A DNA stretch of 64,000 bases from the NCBI GenBank assembly GCA_905147135.1, contig LR990067.1, forward strand, positions 5,270,001-5,334,000. Reading direction: 5' to 3'. Shown piece after piece: positions 10,358-23,364 of this stretch. The stretch is from Blastobasis lacticolella (Eukaryota > Arthropoda > Insecta > Lepidoptera > Blastobasidae). The notes beneath the pieces are model-generated. The model ran no database searches. It was not told where the DNA came from and saw only the letters and a list, made by a program, of their open reading frames with translations. The stretch's first letter is position 1; each line of letters begins with the position of its first letter. A program made the position numbers and the translations under genes.

Positions 10358-13300
10358 AGTTGATTGTGAGTGCGCGTGTGCTTTTTCTTTCAATCATCGT
10401 CGCACTTCGTTGGGAGCTCTATATTTTATACGTAACAAACAATTTGGATGAACCATATGCCTTTATGGTATATTGTATTAGTTATTACGGTATATGTTTA
10501 TTTTATTTGGTATAATTTATGTAGTAAGTATAGATTTTTATATATTTGTTTAGTTGTAGTATAATTATAGTAATTGTGCACGTCTTATCTACGTTTAACT
10601 ATTACCTATTAGGCCTACTGGAAGAGATTTTTTTAGATATAAGTAGTGCATGTTGTCTCGTAACTAATCAGTCCTTTCTGTTAAGTTTTCTTGTGTACGA
10701 TAAAATGTTAAATAAATAAATAATGAACTTGTGTTTATTAATTTTAACAGAAGTACTTAGGGTCTCGAAAAAAGCCTATCGTATTAATATTTTGTTGCAA
10801 CAATGTTATGTAATAAAATTGGTTTAAATAAACATAATGTACTTGCTTATTAAATTTATGATAATGGTATAGGTACTTACATGTATCGTATACTTATTAC
10901 AAAACGAGAATGTGGTGTCTAATCCTAAAATATAAAATCGCCTTGAATTCTTATGTTATCAAGATGTGTTAGTATCGGTAGTATGTTTGTACACATTGTG
11001 TATTACAAGAAGAATTGCATCTAGTTCTGTTTTATTCATATGACCTTAAGGTTTATTGTGTAAAACAAACATGTCATTGTTAATTACCTTGTTGTATTAA
11101 TTAGTTAATTTGGGGTAAAGTGATAAGAAGATGACTTACTGTATATTTAGTATGTAATTTGTTAATAACTCTGTTTTAGTTGTACCTATTACATGTTAGA
11201 AAATAATTATTACACATTAAAAATGTAAAAATATTGCATGTCATGAAAAGTATAATTAAAAATACAGAAAAACAATGTTAAATTCACATGCATGAGCCGA
11301 AAATAATGAACACGAGATATTAGCCATAGTGCCTTAATTAAATAATTAATTAAATTATTAGATTTAATTACTATAAAAGATCAATCATAACATAAATTGT
11401 TAAATTACTTACATTGAAATTAATTACAAGTTCAAATGTCAACTTATAAAAACATTTAGGTACTATAATTGTAATATGCTGGTATAAGTCATTATTATTA
11501 CATCTGGGTAAAATATTACTTTCGAAATATTATTTGTACTATAGAAAACAAATTAAACAATAAATGCCAACGATTAAATAAATGTCATTGGCCATTCAGT
11601 GTGGCAACCGTTATGGGAACCTTAGCACGTGGTGCTTTTTCAGTAATTTGGTGGTATGTATTATTTAAGTGTTCTAAATATTTAGAATTAAAATTTTATT
11701 TCTTTTTAACTGTTTGTTATCCTATTTACCCTTGACTATGAGGTATTCATTTAAAAGTATTGTTTGGTATGTTTTCTGAGTATTTGGTGACATTCAGTTG
11801 CCTTTCATACCTCGTGGACGCACAAACTCAATATTCTATCGGATCTCAGTATATCGGATTTATGAAAAGCGGAGCGACGCGTGACTTAATATAAGTGATA
11901 CAAAAATGGACCTTATTCTATGAGCGATACATTCCACTTTGATTTGCTCGCATGCTTTTTGTTTCTGAATTCAGTCACTGAATTTAGAAATGTGTAATAA
12001 GCGCATTAAGCCTAAATATGAAGGCACTAGGAACGTATCTGGGATATGAGTTGTTTTGCACAGGTACAGTCTATTTGAGTAGATACGTAGAATAGTTACA
12101 ACCTATATCTACCACGTGAAAATCACGTTTCAGTTCAATAATTATTGAAATCACAATGCTATCTAGAAATTAAATTTTGTAGTTAATAACATAAGAAATT
12201 GGCTTGCAATTGACCTAATCTCACATCTGTTCGGTGATAGATGGCGTGGTCGGTCATGTACATTGTACAGTGGCATATTTAATTACCATGTGGGCAACAT
12301 AGCCCAGGACGGGAGACCGTACCCAATCAACCTCGCTTCGCCAACTGTAGAGACATACCTAACGCTTGCGGTGCTATTGACTGTTCGACTAGCCTCAAAG
12401 AACAAAATGGTCACCCATCCAGTTCCCGGACATTGCGAGCATTGCTTAACCTTGACTATCAGTCTCGCAAGCAAGCTGCCACTTGACTAGTGTAGCCGTC
12501 CATCATATGAACCCTTAATACCTGTTTTTTTGGGTGGAATTTTATTACAAATAAGCGGGATGATAAGTAAATACTTAAAACTAGTTAGTAGACCGAATAA
12601 AACATATAAAGAAAGCTGTACGTATGAACTTACCTACTTTAAATATTAAATTGTAAATAAATTGCTACACGTGGGATTAAAGTAATGTTTCCACGTGGTA
12701 AAATCTATAGCAGGTACTGGCTATCACTTCGTGAGGACAACAGAGAAAAGATATAGTAAAGATGACCGATGAATGCAAAGCAGGAAGAAACAATGGAAAA
12801 AGGGTATTGTCAGTGCGGTATGCTAGCCGGTAGCCGGGGTTTGGCCTGTTTCGCGCAGGTAGGCCTACGTACGTAGGCCTACCACGTGACTGAGACTAAA
12901 ATCTACCACGTGTAAACCATATTTTAATACCACGCGGGAAACTTAAATTTTTGTTTCAGAGCGATTTAGGTAGGTACGTAAAATTAAAGTGAATTCTACC
13001 TACGGATTTACTTACTAGCCGCACGATTGGTACCGTTTTTACAGAAATAAAGATTATTGGTTTATATGATGGATGACTTTTCAACTTCCCCGTGAATACT
13101 ATAAAATACCATGCCTAGAACCATGTCTTTATTTATACGATGTTGCCTACCCATGTATCTAACCTACATACAAAAGCACCATCATTTTTAGAACCTATTT
13201 ATTAATTTAGTATTTATTTTAGAGTATCTAATAGCAAAAACTACCTATCTACCAAAGTGACGAGTAGGTAACCTACTCGTCACTTTGTTGATACATTTTC

Positions 13301-14305
13301 ACGCCTAAACCTTGGAACACATTTGGTTACAAGTTTGCGTTTCACCTATATTTGTCGATATCGTAAAAAGGAGTTCGAGATTTCAGTACGTTGTCCAATA
13401 GCATCCTCCAAATTAATGGCCACGTGGCCAATGCGTCTGACCTGTGTACCTACTGACTCACTCAACTACAATTGCGACAATGTCTTTATCGGGAAATAAT
13501 TCTTTAATGTGTCAAAAATATAAATTAGTCAAAATTAATAAATAGTCAAAAAGTATAAATTTTATACATAATCCGTCAAATGCCCAGTGGCCATATACAT
13601 CCAAATGGCCAGTGCGTGTTGCAGTATGTAGATACCACCTACTCACAACGTACACGAAACTCCCTGACCTTCTAGAACACCTTGACAAAGCCGTGAAATA
13701 AACCTTCAAAGCAGTCCTTGAAATAATATTTGATAATTCATATTGTCACCACAAACCAGGCGACATCGCATGATCGATTTGGAAGTATATGCACTAATAA
13801 AGGAAATTGGAGATCTGCGCACTAGGAAAAGAAATCTAGTGTAACCCTGCTGCAGTTTTAAGTCCTCGACTCATGACTCTTAATTGTGCGCATCATATGT
13901 AAACTTACGATGATAAACGAAAGCGTGGGCGCAGTGCCTTCGCTATCCATACATAACAAATATCTCACTATCACGTACCTACTCTTAACCTCCCCTAAGG
14001 AATGGTACTCTCATACCTAGATTATTTGGTAATAGATAAATAGAGCGTAACATAAAGTAACAATGACAATTTGTGATTGATTATAATCGGATTGTATGGC
14101 GAGAGATCATTCGTGAATCGCGTGAGTGTGTCCTCAGTGCATTTCTCTTAATCGTGCGTGATAAACGGAAGTGCCTTCGCTATTCATACATGACAGATCT
14201 CACTACCACGTACCTACTCATCAATTTGTAGGCACGTATTTTGTTTCATCCATGTGGGATTAAAATATGGTTTCCACGTGGAAGTTTTACTGTGCCTAGG
14301 GACGA
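10358..14305. repeat. AT-rich inter-copy spacer, B to C
   Basis: A close copy of the A-to-B spacer: an AATAAATAAATAATG tract near 10712, the coding relic near 11289-11335, the gcggagcgacgcgtgac block near 11870, CACGTG boxes (for example at 11627, 12667, 12691 and 12883) and the X module at 12760-12862. The palindromic E-box in ggccacgtggcc lies near 13420. I see no gene in it. Confidence 0.7.
12760..12862 (-). repeat. X module, inverted promoter block (unit C)
   Basis: Same element as at 6574-6673. Its partner in opposite orientation is 14306-14412, about 1.4 kb away. Read on the minus strand it contains GCATACCGCAC, the TTTTTCCATTGTTTCTT tract and an ATTCATCGGTCATC variant of the CCAAT-box motif. 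Confidence 0.7.
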
Positions 14306-14485
14306 GGTACCTGCGGGAAACAAGCCAGACTTGTACCGGGTAGCATACCGCACAGACAATAGAGACACCCTTTTTCCATTGTTTCTTTCTCCTTTGCATT
14401 CATTGGTCATCCCCGCTATACCGTATCCCGCGCCATCCCTCTGCACCCCCGATATATATAAAACCTTTCATCACAGAATTCAGTC
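14306..14485 (+). promoter_or_regulatory. Type-1 promoter of copy C: X' block, CCAAT, TATA, initiator
   Basis: The order is: CACGTG in the tttccacgtgg tract just upstream, the X' block, inverted CCAAT box ATTGG at 14402-14406, TATA box TATATATAAAA at 14453-14463, and arthropod-type initiator TCAGTC at 14480-14485. The initiator adenine lies 25-29 bp after the TATA box, the expected spacing. The same arrangement is kept in D and H. I infer an RNA polymerase II start near 14482. Confidence 0.65.
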
Positions 14486-15392
14486 AGCGGATCAGCCTAC
14501 GCCGCGCCAGAGCTGGACGTCGTGCGCCGCGCCGCCGTGAGGTCAAGCACCAACAATGTGTTGCGCACAACATGATGTTGTGTTGCGGCACATGCGCCTC
14601 GCCGACGATTAACCCCGCCGACGGGGCCGCCGCTGCCATCCAGCCAACGCCGGGCTGGATTCGGGCTGTGCGGTCGCGTGCGTACTACCCGATCACCAAA
14701 CCCAACGATATCGGACCAGCGGACGCAGTCTTCGGCGCGAGACCGTCCGCACCCCGACCGTCACTCCGGGCTCTCCAATGAGATCCCGTTGAAGTGGTGG
14801 TCCTCCACCGGAGACGACGCCGCGCTGAAAAGCGCCCAACACCCCGCCGCGTCGCGCACGCGTACCCGCGTATCGCGAACCGCGTAGCCGCCGCGCGGCA
14901 CTAACTAGACGCCGCGTCGTCAGCAACGGCGAAGTACTACCTGACATGACATTATTCCCGAACGCGACATCGGGTGCAGTAGTACTCCCATCGGGTTGAG
15001 ACCCTGCAACCCACCCCCACCGGACTCTACGGCCGCTGAGCACTGCTCGCGGTGCCCCACCTGACAAGACTAGGACCGGACCGATTGCCCGGCGCTGCAT
15101 TTCCGTCCCTACGGGTCGACGGATCTAACTGCGCCGGGCCCCGAGCGCTGCTTGCAATTGGGCAGCAACGCGGGAGCCGAACAGGCGACCACCCAGTGCG
15201 CCCGACCGCGGGGAGGGGGTGACGAAGACGCCAACCCCAACGACCAGTCCGTTTCAACGAGCTGCGTCCCAACACCACCGCTCGTGGGTTCCGCCCAAAC
15301 GCGGTCTCCCCGCACGTGCGCTTCGACGAAGAAATGACTGACTGATCCGGTCGTTCCTGAAATAATCATTACAGGACGAGAAATCAATCACA
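14486..15392 (+). other. CpG-rich type-1 leader of copy C
   Basis: About 0.9 kb between the inferred start site and the ATG, strongly GC- and CpG-rich. A donor-like cc|GTGAGG lies at about 14536 and an acceptor-like attacag|ga at about 15374, so a 5'-UTR intron is possible. The type-1 and type-2 units become alike only at this acceptor, which supports an exon edge. The ORFs inside it differ between copies and are taken as chance products of high GC. Confidence 0.5.
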
Positions 15393-16660
15393 ATGATCGA
15401 TCTGCCCGAATCATCAACTTCAATCAATCATCTGCCCGAAGAAATGTTTCGCAACATATTGGAATCCTTATCTTTTAATGACATAGTGAACTGCGGTAAA
15501 GTGTGTCTCCACTGGAAGAACCTGGTAGAAGAGTTAGGCGAGTATTTCTGGATGAAAAAGTGCTCCTGGGATTACCCGGACGTTTATAAAGACGGACGTC
15601 GGGCCTGTCGTGGTGCCAGATGTACCGTTCCTTACATCATTGGGGAGCCATAAATGAAATTCAACATTCTTCTTACATGCACCATATGCCACATGAGCAG
15701 ATTGTTGTAGTTTATCTTCTTCAGAATAATATAATTTGCTATCCGATACGGCGATAATTGGCAGACCGTCGTGATTGCGAAAGATATGAAACATCTTTTT
15801 ACGCAGTCGTGTACTTCGATGCGAAGAAACGTGAAATTGTAAATACGAGAGAGTTTGGTGTTAATTTTCGTAATTATAGAGAAAGTGACGATATTACCGT
15901 AATCGTAATTATCGAAGAAAATCAACACACACTGCGAGTATTACCTAAAAGTTTTGTTACGGAAAGAACCGAGCAAGTTATATTCGATTTTATGGAGGAG
16001 TGTTCGTGGTTCGTGGTAAACAATGACGTGTATTATCAAACTAAGGAAGACACAGTGATAAAGCTCCACAGACTGAGAGTTATACAGGAAAATGGAAGAG
16101 TGCGCTTTGAAAATAATGCATTGGCCGAAAGTAACAAACACAAGATATTAGCCATAGTGCCTTTCGGTAATACTGTACACCTGCTCAAAAGATCGCCTAT
16201 ACTAGACTACTGGATACACGTAGTTGCAGTAAAAGATAGTTCATTAATAACATTATTTACTTACAATTTTTATGATAAGACGGTAAAAGATATTTTTCAA
16301 GAATTTTCAAGATTCCGTTTCTATATAAGCAATCCTGACTTTAACAGGCAAATTTTAAAAATACATTGTTTCAGACCAACATCTCATTGTAGTAAATTTA
16401 AGACAATCATTCCCTACGGGCCCTATATGATGACATTCACCTGTGATGAATATTTCCCATGGGCGCTAAAACTTAATATTATCCCTAACAGCGTATCTAC
16501 GGGTCGTCAATGTTTGAAATTCGATACGTTTAGACCTTGCTTTCTAGTCGAACTTATTCAAATCACAGAGTACGCTGGCGGGCATATAATAGTGCTCGAA
16601 TACTTAGATTCCATCGAATGTAATAAAAAACTGAGTGTGATATTTATCGACGGTGAATAG
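15393..16660 (+). pseudogene. F-box gene copy C, split by the shared 7-bp deletion
   Basis: The first ORF (15393-15653, 86 aa) encodes the whole F-box: L-P-E-E-M-F then I-L-E-S-L, N-C-G-K-V-C and W-K-N-L-V. It leaves frame at about 15595, where gacgg-acgtcgg lacks 7 bp present in A, B, E, G and I, and stops after a new 21-residue tail. The original frame then meets TAA at 15755-15757 (TCA in A, F, H and I) and is open from ATG 15758 to TAG 16658-16660 (300 aa). The 3' end is the G-E-stop type with C-S-K-F-K-T in the C-terminal part, as in D and H. It has a clean type-1 promoter, so it may be transcribed; what it would make is a short F-box-only peptide. Confidence 0.85.
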
Positions 16661-17074
16661 TCTTTGTGGATAGAGGTCTTGTTGTCTTTCAGACCGAAGG
16701 ATGCTTACCAATGCATGATTGAAGTTGATTGTGAGTGCACGTGTGCTTTTTTTTTCAATCATTGGGGTAAAATCAAGTGATAAGAAGATGACTTACTGTA
16801 TATTTAGTATGTAATTTGTTAATAACTCTGTTTTATTAATTATTACACATTAAAAATTTAAAAATATTGCATGTCATGAAAAGTATAATTAAAATACAGA
16901 AAAACAATGTTAAATTTACATGCACGGGCCGAAAATAACAAACACGAAATAATAGCCATAGTGCCTTAATTAAATTATTAGATTTAGTTGCTATAAAGGT
17001 CAATCATAACATAAATTATTAAATTACTTACAATGAAATTAATTACAAAAAATGTCAACGTATAAAAACATTTA
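16661..17074. repeat. Short spacer after copy C
   Basis: The 3' flank typical of C, D and H: a cagaccgaaggatgcttacc tract, then tttcaatcat joined directly to tggggtaaa. About 0.7 kb present after A, B, E and G is missing. It includes the coding relic near 16925-16970 and runs up to the TTA target of the inverted-repeat element. Confidence 0.65.
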
Positions 17075-18170
17075 AGGCCTTGCCACACACAAAGCTCGGC
17101 GCGAGCGCGGCGCGAGCGCGGTGCGATATTTGCTAGGCAACCATCGCGCGGCGCGCCAGCATCGCGCCGCGCTCGCGCCGCGCTCAGGCCGCGCTCACGC
17201 CGCGCTCAGGCCGCGCTCAGGCCGGCGTGAGCGCGGCGCCGCGCCTGCGCTGTGCAGTGCCACAAACTTATCAGACCTGGTACCGGCGGCGCTGTTTTTG
17301 GGATTGACATGTCAGTTCAAATACATTTCAAAAGTAAGTGTCGTTATTTTTCCGCAGTTCCAGTTTTGGCCACCGCGTTTCTATGCAAATCGGCACACAT
17401 AGAGTGGCTGCTCCATTATTCGGGGAAATGAATTTTTAGGATGGTAATACTCCCACATGTCGTAATAGCGGGTTAATTACTCGTTTCTTTTTACCAACAG
17501 TCCGAATCTTTCCTCCTAATTTGACTGGTGCATTACGCAGATAATTTTAAACCTGAGGACAGCGATGCTATTTTACTCTGTTGGACACCACACTGCAAAT
17601 TTTGCTCCCTAGGTAGGCCCCCTAAGGTAGGTAGGATGAGGGGGCACAGCTCTCGTACATCAGAATCAAAACATTTCATTACGACTTACTTGTCGAGTTA
17701 GACAAACTTTTAATGATACCGTAACATAGAGCACAAATTCTACAGTGCAAAAATTCGGTGGCTAGAGTCTAACGCTGATATAGATGTTTTGTTTAATTAC
17801 CCGCTACAGTGCACAGAAAATTGCGCTAAATCTTATCCACCACAATTTTCAGTTCAGTATAAAATAGACGAACAATTGCCCAAAGCTTACTTCATGGCCA
17901 TGGATCGTAGTTCTTCTTGTTCGTGTACAATTGACTTACCGCCATACAGAATCAAATTCGACTTTTTTCTAACAGATTTATCTCTAGCGGCTGAACCGGG
18001 ATTTGTCGCTAGAATAGTCCCCGCGGGCTTAAGTAACCCACTCTTACGTATTTGTGTCTTTGACAGTTGTCAAAACGCACTTGCCAGGTGAAATTATTAA
18101 ATATTTATGGTAGAATTTTTTTGTAGTTTTTTAAATATTTATGGTAGAATTTTTTAGTAATTTATATAAT

Positions 18171-18902
18171 CTGGCTATAAAAGGACCACGCTTAGTCCGA
18201 ATCAACTGACAGTGGTAGAAATTATAAAATGTGGATATGGCAATATCTATTGGATAATCTGTCCTTGTCAGTCATTGTCCATTATTATTTAGGCGATCCG
18301 CACACTGGAACGCAGCACCGTACTTTTGTGCGTGACGTGCGTTAGTGCGTGACATAAAGTAATTTGAGCTGTCATCGGTTTCTATGGAAATTACTCATAG
18401 TCGAACACACTGACAACGCATCCACGCGCGTTCGTGCGGATCCGTAGTTTTTTTTCTTTGCAACATTTGACACGGGCTGCGGGTCATATAAGTTTTTGGC
18501 GCTGTACTTTCTACATAAAAAGGCGTCAAATAGGCCGCTGCTGTGAAGTGAGGTCTCCAGGATTGTCAAATAGGTATTCCGTTACTCAGTTCTCTAATTA
18601 TTTTTTGCCTAAATAATATAATTTTATGAAAAGATTATAACAATTTGGAGAATTCCTAAATTTTTTATTGTATTGTATAAAACAATATAAAAAATTACAC
18701 ATATTTCTAAATTTCGCCAGAATGAATGCTGCGCTCCAATGTGCCAATCGCCTCAACAATATTTTTCAAATCAGTCAAATTCTTTGTTATGACTTTTATA
18801 AATGACGTTCTATGACGGATAAAAGACATGGCATTAGTTGCCATACAGAGATTTTTTTTTTTTTTAAAGCGATTCGGACTTAGCGTGGTCCTACTATACC
18901 AG
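18171..18902. mobile_element. Nested inverted-repeat element within the Harbinger-like element
   Basis: The left end reads CTGGCTATAAAAGGACCACG then CTTAGTCCGAATC. The right end, reverse-complemented, reads CTGGTATAGTAGGACCACG then CTAAGTCCGAATC, giving about 32 bp of imperfect inverted repeat 0.7 kb apart. No clear target duplication could be read because no empty site exists in the window. A minus-strand ORF ends inside it (18707-18837, 43 codons from an internal ATG); I do not recognise it. Confidence 0.5.
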
Positions 18903-19933
18903 TAGACACTGGCAAAGACACATAACAGACTAGACACAAATCAAAAATATTCCCTGTTCGCTCACTCTACAATTATTATGAACCTCGCTGTCCCGTTTTT
19001 TCGTCTATTGAAATAAGCTGTCAGAAAATAACGCGCGCAATGTTTTGAACGCTCCACATGTTGCTGGAGCTCCTGAAGACCTGACGTTTCTTTTGAAACA
19101 TCGGTGTATAATTTTATAATTTCCTAATATAATTTAAATCAAAGCACCTAAAAGACGGTGTAATTTAGTGCACATCTAAATGAAAATTTTAGAAATTTAA
19201 ATATTGTAATCGAAAAGTATAAAATAATAACATAATTCTTTTTTTTTTTCAATAAACCCACTACGTAATAGAAAATATTAATTGACCATAGATAGGTAAC
19301 ATGTAGGGAAAGCAAAATTGTCATAATGTCTACTCGAAGCAAATGGAACAAATGGGAGGTTTATTAGATACATGACTGTTTTAATCAATGTCTAAACAAT
19401 CCTAATGTCAAACTGAGTACCTACTTCAACTGTCACAATATAGATGAATTGCTGAAATAATAAGTTTAAGGGAAGTGTTGGATATAGAAATAATATTCTT
19501 GTATATATCCTTATTAATTTATTAGCCGTAACACTGACAACGTTGTAATGTCAATCTCTTAGAAATGTTCTGTCTCTCTGTGTCACTGTTTGACCAGCCA
19601 GTGATAATGATTTACTACGATTTCCGAAATTAAAAATAGATTTCTCAAGTTTCTCTGACCGAGGGTCAGCAGGGTTTCATTTCACCAGCACCGAATAGCC
19701 TTAGGTACATTGCACTGTGCCTGGATATAGATCTAGATACTGTCAAACAACAAATATCAAAAATACAAAACGAACAAAGCTACCATAATATTTTTCGGTT
19801 AATTTTGTAACCTCAAATAAATGTAAACAATAAGTACTACAAAATACATCAATTCCACTTAAATTCAAATGATTTCCAAAAGATCACATTTATTTCAATA
19901 TTTTCAAAATCTATCTGAATACATGTTACGTAC

Positions 19934-19998
19934 CGTTTAAATCTTTGCTGTACATCTTCCAAATCAAACAGCAACTTATCTGCTCTAAACTCGGCCAT
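19934..19998 (-). other. Possible first coding exon with splice donor (cargo of the 4.7-kb element)
   Basis: On the minus strand an ATG opens a 21-codon frame rich in charged residues (starts M-A-E-F-R-A-D-K-L-L-F-D-L-E-D-V). It runs straight into CG|GTACGT, a near-ideal splice donor. No downstream exon could be recognised. It may be a captured gene fragment, the remains of an element gene, or chance. Confidence 0.25.
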
Positions 19999-22900
19999 AC
20001 ATGCTTGAGAAACTCAAAATATTACTGTTTTCGTGCCGCTTTTATGTTTTTGTACTTATTTCGAAAATAAACGTCCCACACAGTAAAATGCTGGAAATAT
20101 CACTGTGATATCACATGAAAACTTAAACATAAAAAAAACAATGTCTGGTCGATGTGACAGCTGAAGTATCAGTTTGTTTACAGATAGGAATATTATATTT
20201 GAGTTTTAAAGTAATGTAGTGCTGCCAGCAAAGACTTCTATATATGGACCGGTTCATTGTACAAAGGCAATGAGACCACTTCATTGGAGCTAAAACTGCA
20301 ATAGAGCTCCAATGTCGTCTCAGTGACGTCTCGGACATGTCTACGAATGGTCGTTACTTTACAATGTAAAGGTATTACGAATTAGAGCGGCTCAGCCCGA
20401 GGCATGCTCGCCGTGCGCGGCGAGATGCTCACCGCGCGCGGTGAGCCACAAATGCGCCGCACAAATAAAATGCTGATGCTGCTTTTATCATAATTGATGG
20501 GATTGTTAAAATAATTTTAGTTTTTTCGATCCTCGTTGGTATCTTCAATCAAATTCAATGCACTCCATCTGATTGTTTTTTATTTGGCCGTCTTACATGC
20601 ATGCGCACGATGTGACTTTGCACTGGCGGTATAACACCGTGAATTTAGTTCTGACCATTAAATGTGGGTAGAACAGAAAAAAATACTTATTACTGTAATA
20701 TGTTTAGTACAGCATAAACCGGAACGGACTAATATTTGGAACAAGCGCCATAGTTACTTTTGTTCAGCTTGAAAACAAACAAATTCTTGTACGCGTTAAC
20801 AATGTTATATCTGGCGGCTTGACAAGATTGTTGACAAACCTATTCGATCCGGTGGCCAAAACCGGAACTAAGTGTTGCCGTTTGAAATGTAATGTCAATG
20901 CCAACAACAGCGATGCTGTCACCCGGTCAGACATTTTTGTGGCACTGTAGACGGCGCTGTTTTATTAACTACGGTAACCGTCAGAGTTATTTGTTCGTTC
21001 AACCGCATCAAGATGTATATCTCTATGGGTGCTAGTGTCAGCAAGAGCAGTAGTAGGTAAATGTACTTGGAACTCACAGTCATTCGCGAAACCGTCGGGT
21101 GTTCTCTCTTAAGTTTATGTTTATTTATGTACCTTTGCCCAAAGCCTGAGATAGCCTAAACAATTTGCCATTACAATTTTTTCGTCGCCAATTTTAATCT
21201 CGAATACCCCAAATGGCGATAAATAGCCTACATTGGCAACACTTTGTTGGCGCGACGCTGGCAGTACCGGACTAAGTCCATCAGAGGCCCACGGCGGACA
21301 ACCTTTATAAGGCCCCCAGTTTAAGAAGTTTTATGTAATTTTACAAGCTTTTTATTCAGTTCACATTTGAATGTTTAAGTGTTTTTATTTATTTAGTTAA
21401 AATTACTTCTTTGGCGGAGGGGGTCCTCGACCCTGATCTTAATTCTGTTTGAATAGTGATACGGCGATAGCTACGCCCCTGTCACAACTCCGAACCACCT
21501 CTTCGATATGTTCTAAGCATATTTTAAAGCTTTGTATAGGATTTGATCAAGGCAACTTGGAGACGTTTGGAGGCCCCCCTGGACCAGAGGCCCGGGGCGG
21601 GCCGCCTTTCCCGCTTTGTTCGTTAGTCCACCCCTGGCGGCGCGATGCCGGCGTGGCGTGAGCTCGGCGCGAGCGCGGTGCGAGCGCGGTGCGATAGTTG
21701 CTAGGCAACCATAGCGCGGCGCGATCGTTGCCTAGGCAACGCGCCAGCATCGCGCCGCGCCCGAGCCGCGCTCGCGCCGAGCTTTGTGTGTGGCAAGGCC
21801 TTTACGTACTATAATTGTATTATGCGGTGTGTAGTGTGGCGAAGCGGCCACCGTTATGGGTACCTTAGCACGTGGTGCTAAGGTACCCATTTCAGTAATT
21901 TGGTGGTATGTATTATTTATGTGTTGTAAATATTTAGAATTAAAGTTTTATTCCTTTAAACTGTTTGTTATCCTATTTACCCTTGACTATGAGGTATTCA
22001 TTTAAAAGTTGAAATTTATTGTTTAATAATTTTTCTGAGTATTTAGTGACATTCAGCTGCCTTCCATACCTCGTGGACGCACAAACTCAATATTCTATCG
22101 GATCTAAGTATATCGGATTTTTGAAAAGCGGAGCGACGCGTGACTTAATATAAGTGATACAAAAATGGACCTTGTTCTATGAGCGATACATTCCACTTTG
22201 ATTTGCTCTCACGCTTTTTGTTTTTGAATTCAGTCACTGAATTTAGAAATGTGTAATAAGCGCATTAAGCCTAGATATGAAGGCACTAGGAACGTATCTG
22301 GGATATGAGTTGTTTTGCACAGGTACAGTCTATATGAGTAGATACGTAGAATAGTTACAATCTATATCTACCACATGACAATCACATTTCAGTTCAATTA
22401 TCATTGAAATCACAATGCTATCTAGGAATTAAATTTTGTAGTTAATAACGTAAGAAATTGGCTTGCCATTGACCTAATCTCACCTCTGTTCGGTGATAGA
22501 TTACGTGGTCGGTCATGTACATTGTACATTGGCATATTTAATTACCATGTGGGCAACATAGCCCAGGACGGAAGACCGTACCCAATCAACCTCGCTTCGC
22601 CAGCGGTAGACACACCTCGCTTGCGATGCTATTGACTGTTCGACTAGCCTCAAAGAACAAAATGGTCATCCATCCAGTACCCGGACATTGCGAGCATTGC
22701 TTAACCTTGATTATCAGTCTCGCAAGCAAGCTGCCACTTGACTAGTGTTGCCGTCCATCATATGAACCCTTAATACTTCTTTACTTTTGTGAAATTTTAT
22801 TACAAATAAGCGGGATGGTAAGTAAATACTTAAAACTAGTTAGTAGACCGAATAAAAAATATAAAGAAAGCTGAATGTATGAACTTACCTACTTTAAATA

Positions 22901-23009
22901 TTAAATTGTAAATAAATTGCTACACGTGGGATTAAAGTAATGTTTCCACGTGGTAAAATCAGGTACTGGCTAGCACTGCGTGAGGACAACAGAGAAAAGA
23001 TATAGTAAA

Positions 23010-23113
23010 GATGAATGAATGCAAAGCAGGAAGAAACAATGGAAAAAGGGTATCTCCATTGTCTGTGCGGTATGCTAGCCGGTACCCGCGGTCTGGCCTG
23101 TTTCGCGCAGGTA
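23010..23113 (-). repeat. X module, inverted promoter block (unit D)
   Basis: Same block as in the other units. Its partner in opposite orientation is 24612-24720. It carries an extra ctccatt insertion in the tract between the pyrimidine run and the gtctgtgcggtatgc core, also seen in units E, G and I. Confidence 0.7.
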
Positions 23114-23274
23114 GGCCTACATACTACCACGTGTACACCATATTTTAATACCACGCGTGAATTTTAAATTTTGTTTTAAAGCGATTTAGGTAGGTACGTA
23201 AAATTTTAGTGAATTCTACTTACGCATTTACTTACTAACCGCACGATTGGTACAGTTTCTAAGGAAATAAAGAT

Positions 23275-23364
23275 TAAGTAGTGCCTGTTGTGTCAGTTAT
23301 ATATATGTTATATCTCTGTATATCTTTATTGTGTGCAATAAATTGTTAAATAAATAAATAAATT
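23275..23364 (+). mobile_element. Short retroposon tail insertion
   Basis: About 90 bp absent from sister units (compare 33410-33430). It starts agtagtgcctgttgtgtcag and ends in ttaaataaataaataaat. A similar one lies at about 54431-54528 at the matching place in unit H's spacer. It resembles the 3' end of a LINE or SINE with an (AAAT)n tail; the family is not identified. Confidence 0.5.

Larger units (their letters stand above)
17075..21801. mobile_element. 4.7-kb Harbinger-like inverted-repeat element, non-autonomous
   Basis: The left end begins AGGCCTTGCCACACACAAAG and the right end is its reverse complement; the outer match continues for about 37 bp into GC-rich ...GCTCGGCGCGAGCGCGG. Sister units show the empty site (acatttacgtact), giving a 3-bp TTA duplication at 17072-17074 and 21802-21804. 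A 3-bp TWA duplication is the hallmark of PIF/Harbinger elements. Each end is also internally palindromic: 21661-21782 folds back on itself around ttgctaggcaac. No transposase is recognisable in 4.4 kb of interior, whose ORFs are short (the longest unrecognised one is 17789-18091, 100 codons). The interior looks like captured or nested AT-rich DNA moved by ends that need a partner enzyme. Confidence 0.75.

Noticed and set aside
14246..14446. ORFs on both strands across the X' promoter block (also near 8045, 24557, 55718)
   Set aside because: They lie upstream of a TATA box and change length and frame between units; the block is conserved as DNA, not protein.
14693..15387. Overlapping GC-rich ORFs in the CpG-rich leader (also 25058-25671, 36083-36615, 56339-56871)
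   Set aside because: Indels between copies shift the frames without compensation, and GC-rich DNA has few stop codons. A decayed retroelement origin is possible but not shown.
15393..16660. An intron that would rescue the frame around the shared 7-bp deletion
   Set aside because: No donor/acceptor pair flanks the deletion in a way that restores the frame, and full-frame sister copies show simple loss of 7 bp.
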